From Edaphochlamys debaryana (taxonomy: Eukaryota; Chlorophyta; Chlorophyceae; Chlamydomonadales): a stretch of 64,000 nucleotides of DNA. Position 1 is the stretch's first letter. Every line of letters starts with the position of its first letter. Of the stretch, positions 33,601 to 44,322 are shown in pieces. Where the stretch lies: positions 124,001 through 188,000 of the forward strand of contig JAEHOE010000148.1 of the NCBI GenBank assembly GCA_016858145.1, in the 5' to 3' direction. The notes under the pieces are model-generated. The model saw only the letters and a list, made by a program, of their open reading frames with translations, ran no database searches and was not told the origin of the DNA. Position numbers and translations under genes: made by a program.

Positions 33601-35212
33601 TCGCAGTCAACCGCACACGCCTACCGTCTGAGACCTCGATGAAGTCCGACAGCTGCTCCCGACTGAAGGCCAGCGGATCGTGGTGCTTGAATAGGACTAG
33701 GCCGTGGGCGGGCTCGCCGTATTTGAACAGGTTGGATCCGGTGACGGCGTGGGGGCGCTCCAGGCGGCCCCAGGGGTCCTGACAGGGGGAGGGAGGGGGA
33801 GGGGGAGAGAAGGGATGTGGGAGGGTAAAGGAGAGGGGGAGGAGGGGGATGGGGGAAAGGGATAAGCGGGCCTTGGGTGGAGCTGGAGGGTGGGGCGGAG
33901 TGGAGGAGTACGTTACGGAGAGACCGGAGAGCAGAGCTGCGTGCCTTGTCGTGCCCAGGCTGGGTTCTCAAGCACCCTGCATCCGCCCTGCGCCTTCGGC
34001 CCCGAGAGCGCGCATCCCCCCATCCCCCTCTGCAAACCACGCACGCAAGCCCCCACCTCTGCCGTCAGGACCTGCCAGCGGCAGAAGTCACACTTCTTGC
34101 CGCCATCCTGAGAAGGGCGGGAGTTGGGAAAGTGGGCAGCGTTGGCGGGGGCGGAGGGGGAGGGCGGGAAGCACCGCATCGGCCACAGGCACACACGGAC
34201 GGAAGTACGGAAGCAGCAGTGATGTCTGCGGCCGAGGCTTAGGGTCTGGCAGGGCTGGCCCTGGGCCTACCGTGGGGTCCACCAGGGCCGAGGGGTCGGC
34301 CTTGAAGGTCTGGGGCTTGCGCGTGCGTGCCTCGTTGTACCTGTGGGGGGGGGCGCGGGACACACAGGGCGAGACGGGCTGGGACGGGTGGGGACATGGA
34401 GGCCAGCAAACCAGCGGCTCGAGCTGGGCACGAGCTCTCCTGAGCCTCTCGGTCTGCAGGCGGTTGCCGCAGCATCCCGAGAACTCCGGGATCCTCAAGG
34501 AGTAACAGCGTCACGGCACGCGCCCTTCACCGGTACCGGTGAGTCCACCTAGAGGCCCACAGAGAGTCCTGTCACCCGGTAGCTTGCATCCCCTCCCCGT
34601 GCGAGCAGGTGCGTGCCATCCCCATTCCCGTTGGGCGACAACGTTTGCTCTGCAAAGGCCCAAGCGTGCCTCCCCTCTAGGCCCCGCCTGTTGGGTCCCT
34701 TCCCTCCCCTCGACCTCCTTACTCCTCCTTCGCAAACCCGGAACCTAGCGTCCAAGCACGCGGCCCCACCAGGCCTGCTCCAGAGTTGCGGTGTTGGTGC
34801 ACGATATGACCAGCTGCTGGTTGTCCAGGTCGAGGTTGTACTGCGAGCGCGATGGCGGGAGTCGCGAGGGGTTGCAAGAGGATGGAGAGGAATTTGGTGG
34901 GATGGGTGGGGGTTCGTGCGGGAGGCGGGAAGAGTTCAGAGAAGTAGCCCGTACCTTTTGGCCCAGCTCAGCGCCCACTGTGCAGCGCGCTACGCCGGAC
35001 GAGAAGGCGTAGGTGCGCCGCAGCGCATCCGCATTTGGGCCGGCGAGCGTCGCGGCTTGCGCAGCGACGTCGAAGATGGAAGTTATCGGTGGAGCACTAG
35101 CTTTTTCGACTGACGCGCCACTGGTTGCGCGGACCGCAACGCTAGCGCGAGCCGACGATCGAGTGCACATTTGCGCTCGGCCGCGAAGCAGGCCCCGGCA
35201 CGTAGCGGCCAT
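30652..35212 (-). CDS. GalT-like HIT-superfamily nucleotidyl/phosphorylase protein, probably plastid-targeted
   Basis: Nine exons: 35212-34955, 34840-34770, 34340-34271, 34107-34057, 33778-33625, 33142-33054, 32492-32442, 32025-31898, 31111-30652; about 443 residues. The N-terminus is Arg/Ser/Ala rich with a VAVRATSG site typical of algal chloroplast transit peptides. Motifs of the galactose-1-phosphate uridylyltransferase fold: CDFC (zinc-type pair) in KKCDFCRWQ, PHAVTGSNLFKY, VLFKHHDPLAFS, HPGAPHAFFIWNCGARAGAS, and the active-site HGHGQ in YHGHGQLLL. The C-terminal part (APQKDMEVIVLG, TFNAGILN) completes the two-lobed domain. Substrate unknown; possibilities include a sugar-1-phosphate or Ap4A-type phosphorylase. 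The last exon contains a GATCCA-encoded Ser-Gly linker. Intron 7 uses a GC donor (CAG|GCAAGT at 32442/32441). Confidence 0.72.
31645..31804. repeat. (ACCCC)n pentanucleotide array
   Basis: About 30 near-perfect ACCCC units inside intron 8 of the GalT-like gene; the coding (minus) strand reads GGGGT repeats and so could form G-quadruplexes in the pre-mRNA. Confidence 0.92.
32875..33062 (-). repeat. Array of donor-junction copies after GalT-like exon 6
   Basis: The junction CCACCTGGCTG (minus strand CAGCCAG|GTGG, true donor at 33053-33052) recurs about five more times at 30-60 bp spacing between 32875 and 33050, each followed by CCCCCTTT/CCCCCC runs. Every unit keeps the exon-end codons SQ and the GT. 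Confidence 0.85.
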
Positions 35213-36795
35213 TCCTACCCTGTCATCGGCAAGTGGATATTAATGTTTTGCAATGGCGTATTGCACGGAGGCCCTTGACCCATATTACATGGGGCACGCG
35301 CAGGTACGGCTTCACAGCCCACAGCACAGGCCACGTGCGGCCCCCCGGAGTGGCCCCCCGGAGTGGCCCACGCCATCCAGGGCCTGAACTGACACACGCC
35401 GCACGCACCCAGTGTTGAAAGCCGACACATTGCCGAAGGCGCTTCCACAGCACCCAGAATCCTGCAAAAGATGCATGCACGCGGCAGCGACGCCGGTGAA
35501 CCGATGCCCAACAAACAGCACGTGCACCCTGCCCTCCCCACCTCAACATACGCAGGCGCACATGTCACGTGAATGCACAAGGAGAATGGGAAACGGGGAC
35601 GACGTTACGCACACTAGGTAACGGCCAGCTTGAAGCAGTGTCAGCAGGCGGCAGCAAACCGCGCTCCGAATGCGCTGTCAAAGTGCGACAAAGGCCTCAC
35701 CCAACACGATGCCCGGCAACGCCACCCACGCCCGATGCTTCCGCCATCCTCCGGCTGCTCAGCATCGCGCGCTAGCGCTGCCCTCGCTCGCCATAGTCAA
35801 AGAACGCAACGGGTATGTCAGTAAAGGGCAAGAGAGCTGACCCATCGCACAGTCTGAACATTCACTCCATGACTCACTCCAACCCACCCCACGCCAACCC
35901 GACACCATGCGCAGGGCCCCACGTCCCATGGTGCAGCATTCGTCCGAGCGTCATTTAGACTCTTCATCCGACCAGCCATCTACGGTCTAAGTCATACGGT
36001 CAAGACAAGGGTGGCTGCCTGAAGGCAGCTGAGCCCCGTGGTCCCCCCCAGGGGGCCCAATGTTCGAGTCTGGCTCCGTGCAGCCCTCAACCCCTCACCA
36101 CCACTTCCAAACCACGCAAGCAGCCATCCAAACCAGCTCACAGGTACCAGTTCTGCACAGCACCACCGCACGAAGGCTCCTACCCGGAGCCCCGTCGGAC
36201 CGCACCAATCACTAGAGTAAGGTCCACTAAACACCAACGCCTCTTTGACCATATCAGTAACGTGCAGCAGTGGGGCACTTATTGCGTGCCTTGGCACGCA
36301 ACTGTGGGATCTCGATTCGGATCAATAGGAAAGAGCCCCGAGTACCCCGCCCCCGAAACACGACGCGCGCTAGCCCAACGAAACCCTTGTTCGGCCACCA
36401 CCCTGCCCCTTCACTCAAGTCCATTCGCTAGTGTAATCGGCGAGCGATGCAGCCTTGAGGACGCAAAAGGCACTCCCGACCCAGCCGCACCTTGACAACG
36501 GTGCCCGTGTCATCATCAGCACGCGCTTCCAACTAACAAGAGGAGGCCCCGGGCTACAGTCAAAGTTGCTTGCACCCTGAGCTTGGGCATGGGTCCAGGG
36601 AACACACCCACCAGCCCGCACGACCCGGCCCTCGCCCGAATGGCGCTGGACTCGTTTGATCGACGCGCTGTGCAGGCAGCTGCAGCCAGCTTCCGTCCCA
36701 ATGTGTTAATGTTCACAACCTCGCACACCGCGACGGCCGCACAGTCCGGCCGAACGCCCAGCCGTCCGGCCCCCACCGCCCGCCCACCGCACCGC
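35213..36795. other. Intergenic region
   Basis: Lies between the GalT-like start and the stop of the Ser/Ala-rich gene, both minus strand. Base composition is less extreme than in genes and no conserved protein motif was seen on either strand. A short direct repeat (GGAGTGGCCCCCC type) is at about 35345-35365. Confidence 0.5.
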
Positions 36796-38487
36796 CTACG
36801 CCACAGCGAGCTGAGTCAGCTCATCGGCCACCACGACCTGCCGCCCTTGCTCCTGCTCCAGAAGCGTCTGCTGTTGTGCTTGGGCCTCAGGGCATGCTAG
36901 CTTGAGTCCCGAAGCCAGCCGGCAGGCAAGCCCGGGCTCTGAAGCCCACGGCGTCGAATCCGGCGCCGTTAGCGCCAGAACGCTCTCGTTGGCCGAGCAC
37001 GTGTCAGATTTAGATGCACAGCTCGTGGTCTCGTCATCGCCTGTCGTACAGCTGGACATGCCGGTTGTCTGGTCGGGCGGGCTGGGGCTGCAGGGGCTGA
37101 CGGCGTTGGGGCCGGGCGCCCAGGCCCCGCCCGAGCCGAGCGCTGATGGCGAGGGCGAACAAGACTGCGACTCCAGCTGTGCGGGCGCTTGGGAGGTACC
37201 CATGCTGCTACGGAGCGTTTCGGCCGCCGCGACAGAGGCCGCCTCTGCCACAGCCATGGGCCCGACGTGCCCGTTGGTGGGCCCCGGGGCCCACTCCAGG
37301 CCCTCAGCAGGCCCAGCCGACGCCTCGTGAGGCCCGCCGAGCCCGGCTTGGACCGTCGGGAAAACGGCTTCGGACCCAAGGCCCGCCGGGTCTACGTCCG
37401 TGCCGACCGCCTCCAGGGGTTCTGCTGCCCAAACCTCGGCGCCTGCAAGTTGGGGTGAGCCACCTGGCCCCTCGGTCCCCACCGCCTCGCCCTCCGCCTC
37501 CTCCGCCATCGTGGCCAGCTCATGCGCTGTCGCAGGCACGCACCCAGGATCTGTCGTACCGCCGTGTACGACATTCCCGTGGCTGGCGGACGCCAGGTGC
37601 CGGTGGCTCCGCTCCTCCGAGATTCGGTACAGCGACACGTTGGCGTTCAGCCAGTCTGACGTGAGCCGGAACGGCTTCCCGTCAGGCCCCAGCCCGACCG
37701 CCGCCGCAGCGGCGGCTGCCGCCACGCGAGAGGCCTCTATTTCGGCCGCTGAGGCGATGGGCGAGGAGGGCACGACGTCCGGCGTCGCCGCCGCCGAGCA
37801 GACCGAGGCGCCCTCCTGGCTGTTGCGGCGGCTGCCGCGCCCTGCCAACAGCGTTCCGCTGCCCGCGCTGGTAATGATGGCGGCGGCGGTGGCGGCGCGC
37901 CGCCGCTCGCGGTGATGTGCGACGGCGGTGACCATTCGGTCGCGCATCTTTAGGAGCATCTCTCGGTCCTGGAAGCTGTGGACCCCCGATTCGTGCAGGA
38001 GCTGGGGGTTCATGGGCGGTGGCGCGAGCAAGGGTGGTTAGGTCGGGCGGGTGAGGGTGGCGGAGGGGCGCGGGTGGCGGGGTGCGGGAGGGGATGTGTG
38101 TGGGGGCGATGTGGGTCGGCTCGGGGCGGAGGGCAGTAGGAAGGCCGCTGGGGGTGGGCAGTGCAGGGCGTCACTCCCCGTTATTGTCGGTATGAGGGGC
38201 CCCCGCTCACCTCATGCGTCCAGCCCTGCACAATGGGGCCCGGCCCCGCCGACAGCAGGTGCAGCCCATGTGCCTGGAGAGGGTCACGGGCCCGAGCAAG
38301 TCCCGTAAGGTCAGAATGCTGTTCCTTGAGGCTGCAAGCGAGGATGCGTAGTTGCAAAGAGCAATGGGTAACCCAGCAATCTCATGATGCTCCTTGACGG
38401 GCCCCCCTAGGGACCAGGCGCTGAAAACGGGGGGGCTCTCACCTGGAGCCGCGCGGGCAGGTGCTCCACAAAGGCGTCACAGATTTG
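36796..38487 (-). CDS. Unrecognised Ser/Ala-rich protein, 5' end not resolved
   Basis: Three phase-0 exons are supported: 38487-38443 (QICDAFVEHLPARLQ), 38273-38211 (AHGLHLLSAGPGPIV and GWTHE) and 38001-36796 (401 codons to the stop). The joined N-terminal segment, running through LLHESGVHSFQDREMLLKMRDRM and a basic helix HHRERRRAA, looks folded and conserved, whereas residues beyond about 80 are low-complexity Ala/Gly/Ser/Pro with a short ordered patch, FRLTSDWLNANVSLYRISEE. No family recognised. The first exon(s) must lie between 38488 and about 39100; no start codon could be fixed. It is divergent from CIAO1. The coding call rests on phase agreement and the long open terminal exon. Confidence 0.6.
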
Positions 38488-39200
38488 CTGTCGGGCCCAG
38501 ACGAAGGAAAGGGAGAGGTGGTTAAGAGTATGGAGGAAGGGAGGCAGCAAGCGAGGGTCTGGTGGAGAGCTCGGCCAGTTCCCAGTTGCGGGGTGGCCAC
38601 GCACGGTGCGCCCCGGCTCCAGCCACGCACGCGTGAACTTGTACCTCAGCGACCAACGGCTGCTGAGAGCCCGCTCGAGTCCACCAGCGCTAAGAACAAC
38701 TACCTTACCCCCGAAACGCCGCGGCTGGCCAACAGCGCTTAGTTCATTCCATGTGCCTCCTCACCAGGTCCGAGCACTCGAGAGGAAACTCCTCTATCGG
38801 CTTCTCGTGCTTCCCTAAGCACTGCCCCATCGCCAGGCACGCAGTCTCAGACGCGGAGCAGCTACCGCTGACAGAACGTGAGCTTCTCTGGGGTGGAGTG
38901 GAGTTCCTATTGCGTGCCTAAAGTCGCAGAACTGATACAAGTCGTCGTATGGAAAGCTAATGTGTTGGCTTGCGGGAGTACACAGAGGCTGGGGTGCAAT
39001 TCCGCTCGGCGGCGGTTGCAGTGCGCGCCTGCAGAACTGCTTAAGACTAGCGTGTATATTTGGTGACTGTGAGCGCAACTCAACTCACCGCACCCAGAAA
39101 CCCCAGCTTTGCCGCGACTCCCGCGGGATTGGGCGCGATGGGCACAGCGGGGCGGAGTCTGCTCCTTGGCCCTGTATGCACAAGCAGTTTGCCGCAGAAG
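38488..39200. promoter_or_regulatory. Divergent region upstream of CIAO1 and the Ser/Ala-rich gene
   Basis: Holds the CIAO1 promoter and 5' UTR and the unresolved 5' end of the minus-strand gene. An in-frame ATG at 39060 could extend CIAO1 by 47 residues; the ATG at 39201 was preferred because the protein there begins just before the first WD repeat, as in other CIAO1 proteins. Confidence 0.45.
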
Positions 39201-42093
39201 ATGGAGCCGTTCGTGCTGCAGCCCCTGGCAGTGCTATCAGGCCACACCGACCGCTGCTGGCAGGTGGCATGGAGCCCTCAAGGTGCGTGTGCTGCGGTGT
39301 CCCACTGATGATGCCTGGCTTCAGTCGCATTCGCTTGCGGCGGGCGGTCTCACGTGCCACAACCCGGGTCTGCGCGCGCCATCCGTGGATCCCGCCGCTC
39401 GCAGCCATCCCTCCATCCCTGCCCTCCCGCCCACCCTTCAGGAGATATGCTAGCCAGCTGCAGCGGTGATAAGACGGTGCGGATCTGGAGCCGAAGACGC
39501 GGCCCTGCCGCTGCCAACGGCGCGCCCGTCGGCGACGCCATGGCGGCGAGCGTGCCTGCCGACCCGCAACAACACCCACAGCAGCAGCATTGGTACTGCA
39601 GCGCTATCTTGGACCAGTGCCACACGCGCACGATCCGCAGCGTTGCGTGGGCGCCGTCGGGGCGGGCCCTGGCCACCGCCAGCTTCGACGCCACGGTGGC
39701 AATCTGGGAGCTGTCGGGCGGCGTGTGGGAGCAGGTGGGTTGGTCAACCTGGTGAATCCAGGATCCCGAATTCCCGATGGGCAGTCAGTCGCCGCACGCG
39801 CGTGCAGCTTCGCGGTCGGGCCGCTGACCCTCGCCCACCCCTCTGGTCCCTGTCCTGGGGGCTCCTCGTTCACTTTGCTACGCGCCCGTCTCTGGGCCCC
39901 CAAACACGCCCTCCCTCCTCGCGCCCCCCTTCCCCTCCTCCCCCACCCCCCCCACGCCCTGCCACGTGTCGCCAGGTGGCTGAGCTGGAGGGGCATGAGA
40001 ACGAGGTCAAGTGTGTGGCGTGGAACCCGGACGGCCGCCTCATAGCCACCTGCGGGAGGGACAGGTGCGGCTCCGGGAGGGGGCGGGGAAGGGGCTGGGG
40101 AAGGGTTCAGCCCTGGTGAAGTCAGGGCGCAGGCAGTGGCCGGCGTGCTATGGGTCACGCAGAGGAAGGGGGCTCACATCATCGCTAGGGTGGGCTGCTC
40201 TGTTGCCGCCGGTCCCAGCAGCTGCAGGCAACAGCAAGCGGGCGTGGCCACTCCGAACCCGCCCCTGTCGCATGAGTCATCATGACTGCCCGGTGGTGAT
40301 CCGCCGTACGCCTTCCCGCAGGTCCGTCTGGATCTGGGAATCCATGCCGGGGCGGGAGTACGAGTGCGTGGACGTGAAGCAGGTGGGGCGGGTTACAGGT
40401 GGATGTCCAGGGGTGGACGTCCCGAGGCCGGTGAACACGTGTTTCCTGCCCCGTCTGCCAGCACGACGAGACCTTGCCGGCCCCTTGACCTCACTACCTG
40501 CCCTACTTCCCATCCGATCCCGCCCTCCTCCACCTCCACACCTCCCTCCCACCCCCACCCCCTACCTCCCCCCAGGGCCACAGTCAGGACGTCAAGGTGG
40601 TGCGGTGGCACCCGGGGGGCGAGCTGCTGGTGAGCGCGGGCTACGACGACACGCTGCGCCTGTGGACGTACGACGGAGACGAGTGGGGCTGCGCGCAGAC
40701 GCTGGGAGGTGGGCGGGGCGGGGTGGGGTGGGGTTGGACGTGTGGGGTGGGTGGGCGGGTGGCAGGGCAGGCGGGCGGGGTGGGTGGGACATGTGGGGTG
40801 GAGGGGCGGGTGGCAGGGTGCGCGGTGGTGTGTGTTCAGTGCTGCTCGTGTAAGCCAGGGAAACGGGGGTGGTGTGTGTGTGTGGGTGGAAGGCGCTCAG
40901 TGGTTGGCTAGGGGTTGGGTTGGGTGGGTAGTTAGACCTTTACTCCGCTTCGCGCACCGCACTCGGGACCCCAGCGTCAGCAGGCCGTCCCTCACCTCCC
41001 CCGCTGACCCCCTATGGCCACCTGCCCGCGTACGCCCCCCCCCCCCCCGCTGCAGGCTCCGGGTTCGGGCCTGGGCACGAGTCGACCGTGTGGGACGTGG
41101 CCTGGGACCCCACCGGCCAGCGCCTGGCCTCCTGCTCCGACGACAGGACCGTCAAGGTGTGGGAGGTGCGGCCGGGCGCTGGCGCCGGCGCCGGTGGTGC
41201 CTCAGGAGCGGGAGCCGAGACGAGGGGCGGCGAGGGCCCGGCGGACGCCGGCGGCGGAGGAGCGGCGGCGGCAGGAGGAGGCGGGGGAGGGGGCGAGCGA
41301 GGCGTGTTCGTGCCGTCCAAGCCGGACCTCCGGTGTGGGGCCACTCTCAGCGGCTACCACGTGCGCACGGTGTTCGCGCTGGACTGGGGGCGCCTGGGGC
41401 TGATCGCGACAGGTGCGCTCGCGGAAGGGGGCGACGCAGCTGGAGGGGTGGAGGGGTGGAGGGAAGGGCTTGTCGTGGGGGGTGCGGGCCGGGCAGTCGG
41501 GGCGTGCCCGCTGGACTTGGGGCGGCTGGGGCTGAGGGCCGCTGGTGCATTGGGCGCGGGGGCGGTTGCTGCCGCCGAGGCTGTTGGCGGGTGCGGCGGT
41601 TGCGGCCCTCGCGCTTGAGCTGCGCTCCCCGTGCGCTGTGCGCGCCTCGTCCCTCTGCTCGCTCTTTCCCCTCACACCACACCACCCACCCACCCACCCA
41701 CACCACACCACCCACCCACCCACCCACCCACCCACCCACCCACCCGCAGGTGACGGCGAGGACTCCATCCAGGTCTTCGGTCAGGGAGACCCCGACGCAG
41801 CCGCGCTGCAGCTGCGCGCCGCGGAGAGGCACGCACCCCACCCCACCCCACCAGCTGCTCCAGCGCAGGCACAGGCGCAAGCTGGGGAGGAGGGGGCGCA
41901 GGCGGCGGGGTCAGATGGGCCGGGGCCGGGGTTGCTGGGGGAGCAGCGGGGTGCCTGGGGCCGGTGGGCGCGGGTGGAGGGGGCGCACGAGTCCGACATC
42001 AACTGCGTGCGCTGGAGCCCCGTGGAGCCGCAGCTGCTGGCGTCGAGCTGTGACGATGGGGCCATCAAGCTGTGGTGGCTGGCGGCGCGGTGA
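39201..42093 (+). CDS. CIAO1: Cytosolic iron-sulfur assembly WD40 protein CIAO1/Cia1
   Basis: Seven-bladed WD40 subunit of the CIA targeting complex, which helps deliver Fe-S clusters to cytosolic and nuclear apoproteins (including DNA polymerases). Exons: 39201-39282, 39442-39734, 39976-40064, 40322-40382, 40576-40708, 41056-41412, 41750-42093; 452 residues, phases agree. WD signatures: LSGHTDRCWQVAWSP, LASCSGDKTVRIWS, TRTIRSVAWAPSGRALATAS, LEGHENEVKCVAWNP, GHSQDVKVVRWHP, HESTVWDVAWDP with LASCSDDRTVKVWE, and ESDINCVRWSP with LASSCDDGAIKLWW. The usual length is about 340 residues; the excess is two Ala/Gly/Pro-rich loops of about 60 residues in blades 6 and 7. A TGTAA signal at 42502-42506 could end the transcript. 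Identification is strong because blade order and spacing match the family. Confidence 0.92.
41684..41745. repeat. (CCCA)n microsatellite at a CIAO1 intron end
   Basis: About 14 CCCA/CACC units immediately before the acceptor of the last CIAO1 exon, forming most of its pyrimidine tract. Confidence 0.88.
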
Positions 42094-42501
42094 GGGCCTC
42101 GGGAGGTTTGGGTTGGGAAGCCGGGTGCCTGCATGGGCGCGTTGGTGGGACACGCATCGGCTGCACTGGTGGGTAGGGGGTGCGGCAGCGGCGTGTTAGG
42201 GGTGCTGGTGGCGCAGAGAGGACCCGGGCTTTGGCGGCAACGTGTTGGTGGGGCCGCAGCTGTGGGTCTCAAGGCTGCGGCTGCGGCGGCCCTCAGTCTC
42301 GGCGTGGGGCGCCTGGAAGTTGCAAATAATGGGATGGCTGGTTGTCAGTCCAGTGGCTGTTGCATGGCTACCCGGTGCGGCGATGGAATAGATGTGCGTG
42401 GCGGAGTGGCATTGAGCCGGCAAGTGCGGCAACCCGCCGGCATGGCAGGCAGCCACGGGCGTGGTGGATGGGTGCGGGCGGATCTGAGCGCTGTGGAGTG
42501 C

Positions 42502-42506
42502 TGTAA
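42502..42506 (+). terminator. Putative CIAO1 polyadenylation signal TGTAA
   Basis: First TGTAA after the CIAO1 stop codon, about 410 bases downstream; matches the usual chlamydomonadalean signal and 3' UTR length. Confidence 0.4.
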
Positions 42507-43611
42507 GGGTAAGGGGTCGTGTGCGGCGACTCATGTGTGGCTTGCCCGACGTTGCAAAAGGATGCAGCGGAGCAGAGCCTCTGCAAGTAACGCAACGGCC
42601 CTGGAGCCAGTGGCCCACCTTTCCCGGCCCGCCAACGTCAAGTCTCTGCAGCTAGGTCCCGCACGCTCAAAGCTCTCACGGCTCACCAAATCAACAGCTC
42701 CTGCACTCACCTCTCCGTCATCAACTCACTCACAATGCGGCTCTCCATCACTGCCGTCAGTCATGCTCGTAATTATTCTTCTATCATATTGGGTTCTGCG
42801 CTCCGTTCTTGTATCTATCTGCGCCCGCTTTCCATGCCCTGACCTATCACGCCCACGCCCACACATGCCCCGCTCCATGTTCGCAACCGCAGGCATGTGC
42901 AAGTGTCAAAGCCAGAGCCCATTCTTCATTCTCATCCTTGCCATGCCCTTGCCCAAGTCCGATTAAAGAGAACTCGATGACAGACGCCAATGCAGATAGA
43001 GGACCAGTGCTTAGTGCCTTTGCACATGTATGGCCAAACGCATGAAGCCTGGGTGGTGGGTGCATGAAAGTTCAACGCAAGCACGCGCTACCACAACATG
43101 CGTGCTTCAGCATGTGTGGGGTTCCAACCCCAGTCCGACTACCGGTAGTGGGCTACGCATTCATTAATTACTGCAGTACTATAAGGCAACCGTTCGAAGA
43201 GTAACCGTTCGTGAGGGAAGAGGATAAAAGAGCTGCGTGAAGATGTCAAAAGCCCACAGCTGTGAAGCTGCAACCCCACAAGGGTGCCAACCCTGACTGA
43301 AGGTAGGAAAAGGGCTGAGCCCCCCCGCCCCCAGTAACAAGCTACCAAGGGCGGAGGCGAGGAGCATGGCGGCCGCACAGACTGCTCACCCCTACCCCGG
43401 TAAAAACATGCTTGCCCCGGTACTGCAAGCCGACGTGCTGAAGCGTCTCAAGCCCAAATGCCGGGTCAACGTGTCAGGGCAGAGCCCAGTCCAGGGTGCA
43501 GAGCGCGACCGAGAGGCGAGTCCGGAGGCTCAGGGTCCGACGGCTAGTGGAGAGCCTGCTAGCCAGCACAGGTTTGCAGGCCGAAGGCTCAAAGCGAGCG
43601 TGCTCGGCAGA

Positions 43612-44075
43612 GCAGGGCCCGGCGGTCCCCAGGAGGCCCGCCCGCCAGAGCAGGGCCCGGCGGTCCCCAGAAGGCCCGCCCGCCAGGGCAGGGCCAGGCG
43701 GTCCCCAGGAGGCCCGCCCGCCAGAGCAGGGCCTGGCGGTCCCCAGGAGGCCCGCCCGCCAGCGCAGGGCCCGGCGGTCCCCAGAAGGCCCGCCCGCCAG
43801 GGCAGGGCCTGGCGGTCCCCAGGAGACCCGTCCGCCAGAGCAGGGCCCCGCGGTCCCCAGGAGGCCCGTTCGCCGGAGCAGGGCCCCGCGGTCCCCAGGA
43901 GGCCCGCCCGCCGGAGCAGGGCCCCGCGGTCCCCAGGAGGCCCGCCCGCCGGAGCAGGGCCCCGCGGTCCCCAGGAGGCCCGCCCGCCAGAGCAGGGCCC
44001 GGCGCGGCGGTCCCCAGGAGGCCCATCCGCCCGCGCAAGGCCCCACGGTCTCCAGGAGGCCCGCCCACAAGGGCA
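43612..44075. repeat. 38-bp minisatellite, about 12 copies
   Basis: Tandem unit of 38 bases beginning GAGCAGGGCCCGGCGGTCCC, about 12 copies with scattered substitutions and one small insertion in the eleventh. Because 38 is not a multiple of three, successive copies rotate through the frames, and the array stays open in at least five of six frames. It lies about 250 bp past the pherophorin-like stop. Confidence 0.92.
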
Positions 44076-44322
44076 GGGCTCGACGGCTAAGGCCGAGCCC
44101 TTCTGTCGGTTGGGAGTTCGTGGGTGCAGCAAGGGCCATCAGGTTCCGTACCGGCCTTTGCCCAGGGCCGAGCTGCTGCCCAGCCCACTGGTGAACCGGC
44201 TACGGAGGTTGCGCCGCCGGTTGGGCCAGCTCGCCAGCCCCTGTCCTGTGTCCGCGACACAGCGCCGATTGAGGTTCGCTCCTCCATCCAACCAGAGAGC
44301 TGACGGGCGGGGGTGCTGAGTG

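Larger units (their letters stand above)
42094..44322. other. Convergent intergenic region with 38-bp minisatellite
   Basis: CIAO1 3' UTR lies to the left; the pherophorin-like 3' UTR lies to the right. No recognised protein motif. The stretch 42640-43020 is relatively AT-rich for this window. The minisatellite is listed separately. Confidence 0.5.

Noticed and set aside
43085..43150. Possible tRNA-like arm GGGGTTCCAACCCC
   Set aside because: Loop does not fit the GTTCRAnYC T-loop rule and no acceptor, D or anticodon stems could be drawn around it.
43366..44319. Plus-strand open frame of 317 codons over the minisatellite as a collagen-like gene
   Set aside because: Most of it is the 38-bp repeat, which is open in at least five frames; it overlaps the antisense strand of the pherophorin-like last exon, and the unique ends show no motif or codon bias.
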